NCBI GenBank assembly: GCA_930367215.1
Contig: OV884056.1
Span: forward strand, 126,230,053-126,294,052
From: Pollenia angustigena
Taxonomy: Eukaryota; Arthropoda; Insecta; Diptera; Polleniidae
Reading direction: 5' to 3'
Length of the DNA stretch: 64,000 nt
Positions 1 to 9,493 of the stretch are shown piece after piece (the first letter of the stretch is position 1; the number at the start of each line of letters is the position of its first letter). A program made the position numbers and the translations under genes. A model generated the notes under the pieces. The model was given only the letters and a program-made list of their open reading frames with translations. It did no database searches and was not told the DNA's origin.

Positions 1-1637
1 ATTTAATTTAAAGAAGTATTAAATAAATTTAACATATTTTAATTTTTGAAAAGCAGTTACAAATTGTAAATAATTCATTTTGAACCAATATTTAGAAGAA
101 AATGATTTAAAATGAACAGCTATGCTTTAGCAATACGAAATACACAAATAATTTTGTCTTATTAGTTTTTTTGTTTGTTGTTCACGCAATTGCAAAGCAA
201 ACACACTTTCGTGTGCTTTGCTGGTAAGCATTGACAACAGCGATCACCATTGTAGATTTTGTTTAACGTATTATATCGTTTAACAAAGTGTGTATTGAAT
301 AACACTTGGAAAAAATTGGTGTTAGTTTTAAATTTCAAACTTATATTATTCACAGAAAAGTTATTCTATGTTCACTTACAATCTACTCTTACATAATTAA
401 AAACGTTTTTTATTAATACGATTTCCGTATGACGTGCTTAATTCCCAGTTTTTCATATTTGATAAATACACTGAAATTTATTGTTGAGGGAAAGCTAGCT
501 TGCTGTATCCTTTACAAAATGGATTTGAAAAATGATTTTTTTTACTCATAATTTTAAGGCTGAATCCCTTATTAAAAATATCTGAATTTGACAAAAATTT
601 GGATAATTTATTGGACGGATCATGGAAGACTTAAGGGACATTTCGATTGATAAGTGCGGGTTTAAAATAAAATTTACACGCATTAAACTTTTTTTTTCAA
701 ATTTTTTACAAATTTGTTAAACGTGTTGGTTGGAAGAGCAAACTTCCATAAGGAGCTTGTGGGCACCCCTGATTTAAATAGTTCAGTTTATTACCTTCCG
801 GACCGTGACGGTCATGATTTAAAAAAGAAACGGACTCCAAATTAAAGTAGTTGGTGACCGCTGAAGTATAGCATACCCATGTGATATTCCACTCAAAATA
901 TTATGTAGGTAAATTTTTCTACACAATCAATTGCTTGTCAGTTGGAAACAACACATAAGAAGTTTAAAAAACTGAAAATTTAATTAGAAAACGGAGAATT
1001 TTATTTTAAATAAAGGAATTTTACGGTTATTTTTAATGTTTCTTTTATAAGGGAGAACTTCATTAAAAATTAATTAACTTTTTTCTTTATTTTAAATTAC
1101 GACTAAGCCAAATAAAGCACTATTTTTACATGTCATGAGCAAAATATTTGTTGTTTTTTCTTATTTATGTACACATGTTTATACACATTTACTTCAGTTT
1201 TTTTTTATGCATAAAAAATATTTGAACATATATACGAGTTTTAACAGAAATAAAAATCATTAAGGGTTTTCATGATATCGTTTTAAAGTGCGCAATCTGT
1301 GCATTTTTGACGCAAATGAACTGTCAAAAATTATATGCGAATTTATGTTCACAAACTTCGTAAATTTTCCCAACAATTTTGACTCGTAAACTTGCTCTGT
1401 TCAATTGTGCATTTACACAAACAAATTTTTTTAATGCTGACCGCCGTTTTCAATGAAAAATTTAAGTGTTAAAAAATCATAAAATTAGTCTTTTGGCTTT
1501 CTTTATGCATATTTAAAAAACTAATTTCGCTTTTTATTTCAACTTTTTTTTATATTTTTTTATTATTTTCTAAATTTATTTTTGTATTTAGTTCAGTTTG
1601 AAATGACATTAATTGCCTGTTTATAAGTATAATCCAT
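1..1637. other. AT-rich DNA, no gene seen
   Basis: Very AT-rich sequence with many homopolymer runs and stops in all frames. A short minus-strand frame at 162-353 has several cysteines but no family resemblance and no support as an exon. A small imperfect hairpin (GCAAAGC arms) lies near 191-221. I see no gene, RNA gene or transposon end that I can support. Confidence 0.6.
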
Positions 1638-1818
1638 GTCAATAATTAGTATTGTGGTTATTTTGTTTAACTATTTATGGTTTTTAATCCAAATTTTTAA
1701 TATTTTTAATTAGTCTTAAGTTCATAAAATTTAATTTTCATTAAATTATTTTTATGAAGAAAGGAATTTTACAACATGAAAATTAATTAAAATTTACTGA
1801 TAATTTTTCATTCTTGAC

Positions 1819-1905
1819 TCAATCTGGGCTCGAACCCAGGCGTTTTTACGGACAGGTTACCCTGACATGTTTCGATTGCAACCACTCAATCTCCTCAGAG
1901 GACTT
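1819..1905 (-). other. tRNA-like segment, copy 1
   Basis: On the minus strand a perfect T-arm (stem CTGGG/CCCAG, loop TTCGAGC) at 1824-1839 matches a Pol III B box. A D-arm/A-box-like stretch containing GAGTGGTTGCAA lies about 45 bases upstream on that strand. No acceptor stem pairs around it, so it is not a working tRNA. It may be the head of a tRNA-derived SINE. Confidence 0.5.
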
Positions 1906-2388
1906 GCCGTTTAACACTCGCAGCCATCGACGACTGCTGACGTCATTAGTCAAACATCAATCCTTAAACCAAATTGTATTTAACCTTTGGTAGATCGAAA
2001 TTTGCTTTGAATGATTATCTATTTTAATTTATTTTACATGTTCTTCCTTTACTTCTGTTTTTTCGTACTTTTGTCAAGAATTCTTCTTGAAGTTCAAAGT
2101 ACATATTTTGTTTTTGTTTTTCATTTTTTTTGTCTTTCTTTTTCTTGCTGTCCTTTTCAGAACAACTTGAAGGACAAATGCAAACATAGAGCTCGTGCCT
2201 TAGCTTTAACAATAATTAGTTTTGTGGTTATTTTGTTGGACTATTTATGGTTTTTAATCCAAATTTTTAATATTTTTAATTAGGCTTAAGTTCATCAAAT
2301 TTAATTTTCATTAAATTATTTTTATGAAGACAGGAATTTTACAACATGAAAATTAATTAAAATTTACTGATAATTTTTCATTCTTGAC

Positions 2389-2475
2389 TCAATCTGGGCT
2401 CGAACCCAGGCGTTTTTACGGACAGGTTACCCTGACATGTTTCGATTGCAACCACTCAATCTCCTCAGAGGGCTT
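2389..2475 (-). other. tRNA-like segment, copy 2
   Basis: Same T-arm and A-box-like stretch as at 1819-1905, exactly 570 bp further on, in the second tandem monomer. Confidence 0.5.
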
Positions 2476-2958
2476 GCCGTTAAACACTCGCAGCCATCGA
2501 CGACTGCTGACGTCATTAGTCAAACATCAATCCTTAAACCAAATTGTATTTAACCTTTGGTAGATCGAAATTTGCTTTGAATGATTATCTATTTTAATTT
2601 ATTTTACATGTTCTTCCTTTACTTCTGTTTTTTCGTACTTTTGTCAAGAATTCTTCTTGAAGTTCAAAGTACATATTTTGTTTTTGTTTTTCATTTTTTT
2701 TGTCTTTCTTTTTCTTGCTGACCTTTTCAGAACAACTTGAAGGACAAATGCAAACATAGAGCTCGTGCCTTAGCTTTAACAATAATTAGTATTGTGGTTA
2801 TTTTGTTGAACTATTTATGGTTTTTAATCCACATTTTTAATATTTTTAATTAGTCTTAAGTTCATCAAATTTAATTTTCATTAAATTATTTTTATGAAGA
2901 AAGGAATTTTACAACATGAAAATTAATTAAAATTTACTGATAATTTTTCATTCTTGAC

Positions 2959-3045
2959 TCAATCTGGGCTCGAACCCAGGCGTTTTTACGGACAGGTTAC
3001 CCTGACATGTTTCGATTGCAACCACTCAATCTCCTCAGAGGGCTT
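2959..3045 (-). other. tRNA-like segment, copy 3
   Basis: Same T-arm and A-box-like stretch in the third, truncated monomer. Confidence 0.5.
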
Positions 3046-3147
3046 GCCGTTTAACACTCGCAGCCATCGACGACTGCTGACGTCATTAGTCAAACATCAA
3101 TCCTTAAACCAAATTGTATTTAACCTTTGGTAGATCGAAATTTGCTT

Positions 3148-3880
3148 CCGCTCGTTGTACAGTCACGTCTATGATCCCATGGGTCCCTTTGCAGGAAGTG
3201 AGGTCCATGCGAGGGTTGGCGAGAGGTCCTTATGGGATCATCCGCCAGAGCCAGATCCGTGTTAGTCGGGAATTTACCATCCGATCCTGTACCGCCAACT
3301 AAATGGTGACGAACTTTGAGCGCACTTAAAGATTTGCCAGTTTTTAATGGGACGGAGGCAGTTGTAGCATTAGCCCAGAAGCCATTTCTACAGAATTTCA
3401 CTTCTGTTTACTAAGGTTCCAGAATACCACAACCGTCAGCCCGGGAGTTTTGTCAATTCATATCCATGTTTCCAGAAATGCCTTAATTAAGATCTTACTG
3501 GTCTCGATCTTAATGCCGTAAAGACGTATCATCGTATGTACTGCCGCCCCTCCCGGGATCAGATGCAGACCAGGTAGCCGCTCAATATGAGTCAGACGCT
3601 CCTGGATTTATGATTTGGGAAACCACGGAGGCATCACTCTCCTCATTGCTCCTCTCTTGAAAGCATCCCTTGTGGGGGGACCCATATTTAGATGGCGGGG
3701 TCCATTCGCCATGTCACAGTTCCGTCGTCAGGCACATGTACCTTTTTGTAGTACGCCCTCTGGCCCTGCCGCTCTCGGTCGGGGACTGCTTATCTATCGC
3801 AGCTGGCCTACATATCTGTAGGTCGTTCAGCTATCCGCCACCCGCTGACCCCCATAGTAGCCTGAGCCCGGCCCTATGTT
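3148..3880 (-). mobile_element. Orphan 5' UTR of an R1-clade retrotransposon
   Basis: This matches the 5' UTRs at 43339-43841 and 44961-45579: a GTCACGT...GATCCCATGG start, a CAGAGCCAGATCCGTG block, a GGGACGGAGGCAG block, and a CTCTCGGTCGGGGACTGCTT block near the 5' end. It contains one stem-loop module (3486-3514) and a GATA-loop hairpin (3807-3822: CCTACA/TGTAGG). The coding part that should follow on the minus strand is gone; the 570-bp repeat starts instead at 3147. The 5' end abuts a (TATG)n array, as in the other elements. Confidence 0.8.
3486..3514 (-). other. 5' UTR stem-loop module
   Basis: Arms ATTAAGATC (3486-3494) and GATCTTAAT (3506-3514) pair perfectly around an 11-base loop. 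It belongs to the family of covarying hairpins found in the 5' UTRs of the other elements. Confidence 0.6.
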
Positions 3881-4052
3881 GTATGTATGTATGCATTGTA
3901 TTGTATGTATGTATGTATGTATGTATGTATGTATGTATGTATGTATGTATGTATGTATGTATGTATTGTATGTATATATTTATGCATGTATGTATGTATG
4001 TTTGTATGTATGTATGTATGTATGTACGTATTGTATGTATGTATGTATGTAT
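3881..4052. repeat. (TATG)n microsatellite
   Basis: Interrupted TATG repeat at the 5' end of the orphan 5' UTR. It reads as (ACAT)n on the element strand and is the presumed insertion target. Confidence 0.95.
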
Positions 4053-4344
4053 TCCCAATAATAATATTTTTTTTAATGTACAAAATTTCTAACGAAATTT
4101 TTAATAAGTACTTTTTTATTTTTTTTTATTGAATCACTAACGATTTTCAATAAGAATCCATATCTTAATCCTAATAGTTATTTATAAGATATTTCCAAAG
4201 AAACATTTAGTTTATCGTATTCAATTACTTATTATTCTACATTCAATCCCAGCATGTGCCTAATATATCCAAAGACTAAAGGTTTGACTTGATAATGCGT
4301 GCGGTTGAATTATTAAAAAGCCTTACTATTTGCAATATTTATGT
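4053..4344. other. AT-rich spacer, no gene seen
   Basis: AT-rich sequence between the microsatellite and the hAT relic. It may hold the 5' end of the hAT element, but no clear terminal repeat was recognised. Confidence 0.5.
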
Positions 4345-5760
4345 ATGTAGGTGTTATATGAATCAAAATTCTATTCGATAATTTTAGACGAAAGCTGTGA
4401 TTTGTCGGTGAAAAGCCAGATTTCCTTATCTTTAAGATATTTCAACATACAACAAAAAGTTTTTAGGGAAGAATTTATTGACTTTGTTGTAAACGCATTT
4501 GAAGAGGCTTCAAAAGATATTGATGGCGTTGATGTGTCAATTGATGCGAAGGCACTATCATCAATAGTTCTTAAAGCTTTGACAAATTTTGGTCCTGACC
4601 TAAAAAATTGTGTAGGAGATGGAACAGATGGGTGTCCTCTGATGTTAGCAGAAAATGGAGCTGTACAAAATTTCTGGAAAAGCGACAAATGCGAAACAAA
4701 CGCCTTGCTATTCCCATAAATCGAACAACTCAATTTCTAAAAGCAATAAAGTGCCATTAATACAAAAAGTTGTATCATTTGTTGTATAATCATCCAAAGC
4801 GAAAAACAGTTTTAGCAAAGTATTTGGGAGCCAAACTCTCTTCAGTATGCGTCTTTGCAACAAGTGTAAATCATATAGTGGAAGCTTTGGAAAAAATACC
4901 TAAGTGAAATGTAGTAAATCTACCTTTATATGAAGGAACTCACTTAGTTCTTTTAAATTTATTTGCGGAATATACATATTAAGTGTGATACCTGTTGTAA
5001 CACAGCCACTTAGTAACATTTTACAAAAGCAAGATATAGATCTTCAAAAAGGATCAAGCCTTATCAAAATTTTAACCATGTGCCTTGCAGAAAAAATAAA
5101 TAAAGCCGAAGAACAATTTAAAGCAATTTTTGAAAAAGTTAAAGTTATTTGCGTTTAAATCGAGGTTCCTATCGAAAAGACAAGATGTGAACGAATTAAT
5201 CACATCCAAAATGTTGAAGATTACTACCGAGTTGTAGGTTACAATCCTCTTATTGAATTTATTGTAGAAGATCTCATAACAACTTTCCCAATAGATATCG
5301 CAAATGTATTGAACATACCTTAACTTCTACCTCAAAGTGTGTACCTCAAAGTGTAATCAAGTCATATACAGATACAAAACTTTTACAACCACAACTAGCG
5401 GATTAGCTGATTATATTTGATAGAAGAGATAAACACCTACTAAGAGCTAAACTTGAGCCTGATATATCAGATAACTTTGTAGATGCTTTTATAAACTGTG
5501 ATGAAGATATCTACCCAAATCTAAGAAAAATATTTCAAATTTTCGTTTCAATGCGCGCCAGTAAAGCTACGAGCGGGAGGTAATTTCCTACCCTTCGTCG
5601 AATAAAAACATGGCTCGGATCAACAATGACAGAAGATAGACTGTACTGTCTAAATTTGCCTCACAAGGAAATCATAAATTGCTTATTTAAAAAGATTAAT
5701 GTATATTGAACTGATCTTATATTTTATTTAACCTTTTTGTTGAGTTTTTTTAATTAGGGT
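4345..5760 (+). pseudogene. Degenerate hAT-superfamily transposase
   Basis: A DDE transposase of the hAT type (the DUF4371/52-kDa-repressor-like group) would excise and insert DNA elements. The readable start (4351-4719) has YSIILDESCDLSVKSQISLS, matching the first catalytic-Asp region of that group, then EEFIDFV, then a GDGTDG motif like the usual GxGxDGAxxM. The C-terminal hAT dimerisation segment is recognisable near 5590-5670 (LRRIKTWLGSTMTEDRLYCL). Between these, several stops and frameshifts break the frame (near 4718, 4905, 5155, 5320 and onward). The N-terminal BED or THAP-like finger was not found. It is a dead fossil copy, unrelated to the retrotransposon train. Family assignment is fairly sure; element ends are not defined. 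Confidence 0.75.
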
Positions 5761-6280
5761 AATGACTTTTTTGGACAAAATTTCTTCATCCCACCACGCG
5801 ATGGGCAATTTAATATTGATAATGAAAATAATTTTTTATGCCATTTTGGACAAAAACGTTTCCGCACCAAATGCAATTTCTAAAGCTGCTCAAACATTTT
5901 TTTTTTTTTAAATTTCCATACACATTATATATGGTACATTTATTGTGTATATATGCTTTATAGTTTAGCCCCCATATTCTTAAATGATTATAAAATTTAA
6001 TAAACGTTTATTAAGGAAAATGTTCATAGAAAATTTGGTTTTCAAGCCTTTTTTAAATTTAAAATATTTTTATAAATACAGGCATAAATACATAAAATAA
6101 GCAACTGTATAACAAAAATGTAAAGCTATTTTTTGGGTTTAATGAAATAAATTTTAAGTTTAAAGTGCGAGTTGATTTACATAATGGAAAAATATCTTGT
6201 GTAACTTTAATAGCTCGTTCCGCGCATATATTACTACGCTGCTGTTTCATATATCCGCCAAACAACTCATCTATTACAAC
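5761..6280. other. AT-rich flank of the hAT relic
   Basis: AT-rich, no gene. It begins TAGGGTAA(TG)ACTTTTT at 5755, resembling the reverse complement of 9340-9358; see the rejected items for this weak outer inverted pair. Confidence 0.4.
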
Positions 6281-9024
6281 TAGGCTTGCCAACCGTACTT
6301 TATAATAAAGTATTGTACGTTATTTCGAGTAATTGTACTCTATACTTTATGAGAATAATCAAGTACGCGAAAATACTTTATTTCGTATGATTCGATTTAT
6401 CTAGAACTCAAAATAGATTCAGGTTATATTAGTCAGGTTTTATTAGTCATAAAATTATAATACTTATTGTACAAGTTTTTTTTTAGAAAAACTAAAGAAC
6501 AACTAATTAATATTAGTCAGTGCCATTTGTTTATGTTTTTAAATTGGCAGGACGATTTTTCGAAAAAAAAAATCTGACAGCACTATTTTGTCACTTGTTT
6601 GTTTTGTTTGAGTACAATAGCTGCCTATTTTTAAAACACGAGTGCAAAATTAGTTCAAATTACTGCCTGCCATTCCTTAAGGGGGCTCCCATACAAAATG
6701 TTAAATACAGACTAGAAATATAATGAAGAAAACATAATTGCCCTTTATCAACACTTCTTAAGGGGGCTCCCATACAAATATTGCTTTTTATTAAATTTGT
6801 AAATTAAATAAAATTTTTCGATTTTTGTGTATAAAATCCAAAGTTTTTAACAGATTTTAATCGTTTATAGCTTGTTTTGTTTGAAGATTTGTTCACACAA
6901 GAAAATAATATCGTTATTTTTACCAAAGCGTGCATAGGTAATTTTTTTTTATATAGAAACAAAAAACCAAGTTTAATTATCTAAAATATTTTGTAATATA
7001 TAAAGGAAGTATTGCCTTAATTTTTTGTTAATATTACTAATTAAGTTAGGTATCTTCTTCGATTTTTATAATATGTATGTATATGAAGTTGTATTTTATT
7101 TTACTGTCAATGGAAATTTTTTGTGAAGAAAAGGTTTATATTAAAAAAAATTTAATTTAATTTAAAAAAAGGAAAAAGCAAATTACGAGTATGAAAAATT
7201 AAAAAGGTATGCACATATGTACATATGTATAAGTAAAACATTCTTAATTTTAATTTTAATTTACAGATGTGTGTTAAATAAAATATATGCTATTTAATAT
7301 AAGATATTTCAAGAAAGAAACAAGGAAAAATATTCGAAAAAGGTATGGATTGTTTTATATGTAAAAAAATTTTACTTATCCACATATTCTTTGTGGGCAT
7401 TTTAATGTGTTCATGGTTGCACAAAGTATTCAATAGCGGAGTTCAATATAAGGCTTGCCAAAAAGCAAATGTAAAATATCGTTGCAATTTAATTAAATCT
7501 AACGGAAACTCTATGTATTTTGTTGTTGGATTTTACAAAAGAGCTACGATATTTTGCATTTGCACTTTTGAAAGCCTAATACTGAACTAATGTTTAAACG
7601 CACATTTTAAAACTGTATATCTTTGTTTGCTCCATGTATTGCGTTTGTAAACCCCCGTCCATATTATGAAACAATTGCTGCGAAGAATTTGATTTTGATT
7701 GTGAAATGGAAAAGACGTATGGAAAAGTTGTGCAAGCAGATTTTTAAGTTTATAGTTGAGAGAAGAAGAAGAAAGAGAGAGAAGGCAATCAAAATACCTA
7801 ACTAAATGCAGGAAAACAAAAATTTCATTGTATGGACACGGATGCAGTTTCGAAAGAGAATCAAAGAAAGTTTTTGCAGCAAATGTTACATAATATGGAC
7901 AGGGACTAAAAAATTATTTGGAATTGTCAAACAATTTAAAATTCTTCGATAATTTTTCAAGATAATTCAAATTAATATACATAAATGCAAACATTCTTAT
8001 ATTTTCAGTTTGTTTTACCGCTTAAATCCGAACGCTGCTGTTAAAGGTATTCCAGCAAAACTTCAAGAAAATTCGAGAATAATAGCAAGTTATGAAGATT
8101 AACTGTATACTTTTACCTGTCGAATTCCCTACACCCTATTCATTCATATACAAATAACCATTTAATTACAATGTAATTTTTGAAAAATTATAAATTGATA
8201 AATAAAGTGCTTAAAGAAATGAAAAAGGTTGTTAATTTTATTTAAATAAATCAAAAATAGTATCTAGAGCTTAAAAAAGATTCTTACGTTATCAAAGAAA
8301 AGTAGGCAATTTCCCTAAAATCTTTGTTCTTATACAAAATGAAATTAGATAATTTACCGAAAATAAATGTATAAATTTACTTTGCTATCATTGGTAGATT
8401 TTCAAAGTTTTTAAATAAGTTTGACAAAATTTGTAGATACTTTTTCGAACATTGAAACTACCTAAGTTAATAGTTATATTACCGAAGAAACTTAGATACT
8501 GCCATGCTACCCTTGCGCTTAGTTAATTTTATACCAAGTTTTTAGTTAATTTTACCTATGAATTTTTTTGTGTGTTTTTTACAGTCTGGATTTTTTTTAT
8601 ACATTTTTAACAAACAAAAATTTCGAAATGTTGCAAATAATTATTTTTGTTGCCAAAAAAAAGTTATGTTTCTAAAACGACTGCGCAAGTTAGAAAAAAA
8701 TTTCACGTTTTAAGGAAATTTTATTGCAGATTTTCGTTTTTTCCTTAGTTATTTCAATAAACTGAACCGTTTTTAACCGATATTGGATTCAGCGTACCCA
8801 CATTGGGTTAAAGCGCCAGTTGCCCGGCTTGTCTCAAGAAAAAAGTGTAAAATTCTAGCACAGTGTAATTGTTTGATAAAACTGGCGAAAAGCAGAAAAA
8901 AACGTTTTTAAATAAACCAATAAAAATAAATTAATTGTACTTTATATTTATTCTGTGTACTTTTTTTTCTTAACCTTTAATAATCAATGTACTTTAATTG
9001 CAACAAAAAAAGTTGGGAACCCTA
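6281..9024. mobile_element. hAT-like element with 8-bp target duplication
   Basis: The left end TAGGCTTGCCAAC (6281-6293) is matched by the inverted right end TAGGGTTCCCAAC (9012-9024), 11 of 13 bases. Both resemble hAT-type TIRs. The flanking 8-mers are ATTACAAC (6273-6280) and ATCACAAC (9025-9032), one mismatch. The ends share further A/T-rich GTACTTTA motifs. The 2.7-kb interior is AT-rich without recognisable transposase, so it would be non-autonomous or decayed. It holds an inverted repeat at 7440-7589 and a duplicated GGGGGCTCCCATACAAA motif (6681 and 6762). Confidence 0.55.
7440..7589. repeat. Foldback inverted repeat
   Basis: Left arm 7440-7484 and right arm 7543-7589 are imperfect reverse complements; shared core (A)GTTCARTAT..AGGCTT..CAAATG(Y)AAAATATCGT. 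The spacer is about 58 bp. This could be a small palindromic MITE nested in the larger element, or a hairpin RNA source. The open frame at 7345-7590 runs through it and is therefore probably fortuitous. Confidence 0.6.
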
Positions 9025-9032
9025 ATCACAAC

Positions 9033-9462
9033 ATCTATCATTTGCCATTAAAATTTATTTAATTATCAAAAATCGCGAAATAGAGTCGCGATTTTTTTTG
9101 CGCCCTTCTTCCGTACAAATGGTAAGATCTTGTTATATTCATGAAATTATTAGAAAATACTTAATATTTTGTATTTAAATGTTAATTTTGTATAGTAAGG
9201 AGAAAAATTGAAATTCAAAACTTTATCGGGTTTGGTGCGGAAACTTTCTTCACGATCGCGAAAAAGTAATACATAATTTTTTAATCTTTTTCACGGTCTA
9301 TACGGCTATGTGATAAAGAATTTGATATTCGCAAAAATTGCAAAAAGTACTTACCCTAATACACATATTGTTTTTAATAAACTTTTAAAAACAAATTTGT
9401 TACTTTTTTGTATCATACAAAATTTCCCCCCCTAAGGCTCAAGCTGGATTCGCGCCTGATGC
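9033..9462. other. AT-rich spacer, no gene seen
   Basis: AT-rich sequence between the hAT-like element and the short microsatellite at the truncated end of element A. A small palindrome (AATCGCGA...TCGCGATT) lies near 9070-9096. No gene. Confidence 0.5.
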
Positions 9463-9493
9463 ATGTATGTATGTATGTATGTATGTATGTATG
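9463..9493. repeat. Short (TATG)n microsatellite
   Basis: About eight TATG units directly abutting the truncated ORF2 of element A. Confidence 0.95.

Larger units (their letters stand above)
1638..3147. repeat. 570-bp tandem repeat, about 2.6 copies
   Basis: Three head-to-tail copies with a period of 570 bp (about 1638-2206, 2207-2776 and a partial 2777-3147). They are nearly identical, with scattered single-base differences. Each monomer carries a tRNA-like segment with a perfect T-arm on the minus strand and a pyrimidine-rich stretch. The third copy stops abruptly at 3147, where retrotransposon 5' UTR sequence begins. Open frames in the monomers (for example 2011-2283) are low-complexity and not conserved as proteins. 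The repeat could be a satellite or a locally amplified SINE-containing segment. Confidence 0.9.

Noticed and set aside
162..353. Cysteine-rich minus-strand frame as a small gene
   Set aside because: 63 codons in AT-rich DNA, no homologue recognised, no splice or promoter context.
1819..1905. Canonical tRNA gene
   Set aside because: The T-arm is perfect but no acceptor stem pairs and the anticodon region is not convincing.
2011..2283. Hydrophobic frame in the 570-bp repeat as a membrane protein
   Set aside because: Encoded by T-rich low-complexity DNA and not kept open in the next monomer.
3831..4132. Long open frames encoding MYVC or HTYI repeats (here and in every TATG array, for example 34092-34838)
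   Set aside because: They are translations of the tetranucleotide microsatellite, open in several frames on both strands at once; no coding meaning.
6677..6778. piggyBac-type ends at TTAA
   Set aside because: The duplicated segments are in direct, not inverted, orientation and lack the CCC/GGG terminal pattern with a proper element between.
5755..9358. Outer element with ends TAGGGTAA..ACTTTTT enclosing the 6281-9024 element
   Set aside because: Ends and one inner block (GTTTCCGCACCAAA) match in inverted orientation, but the 8-bp flanks do not match and most of the arms are diverged. Left as a possibility only.
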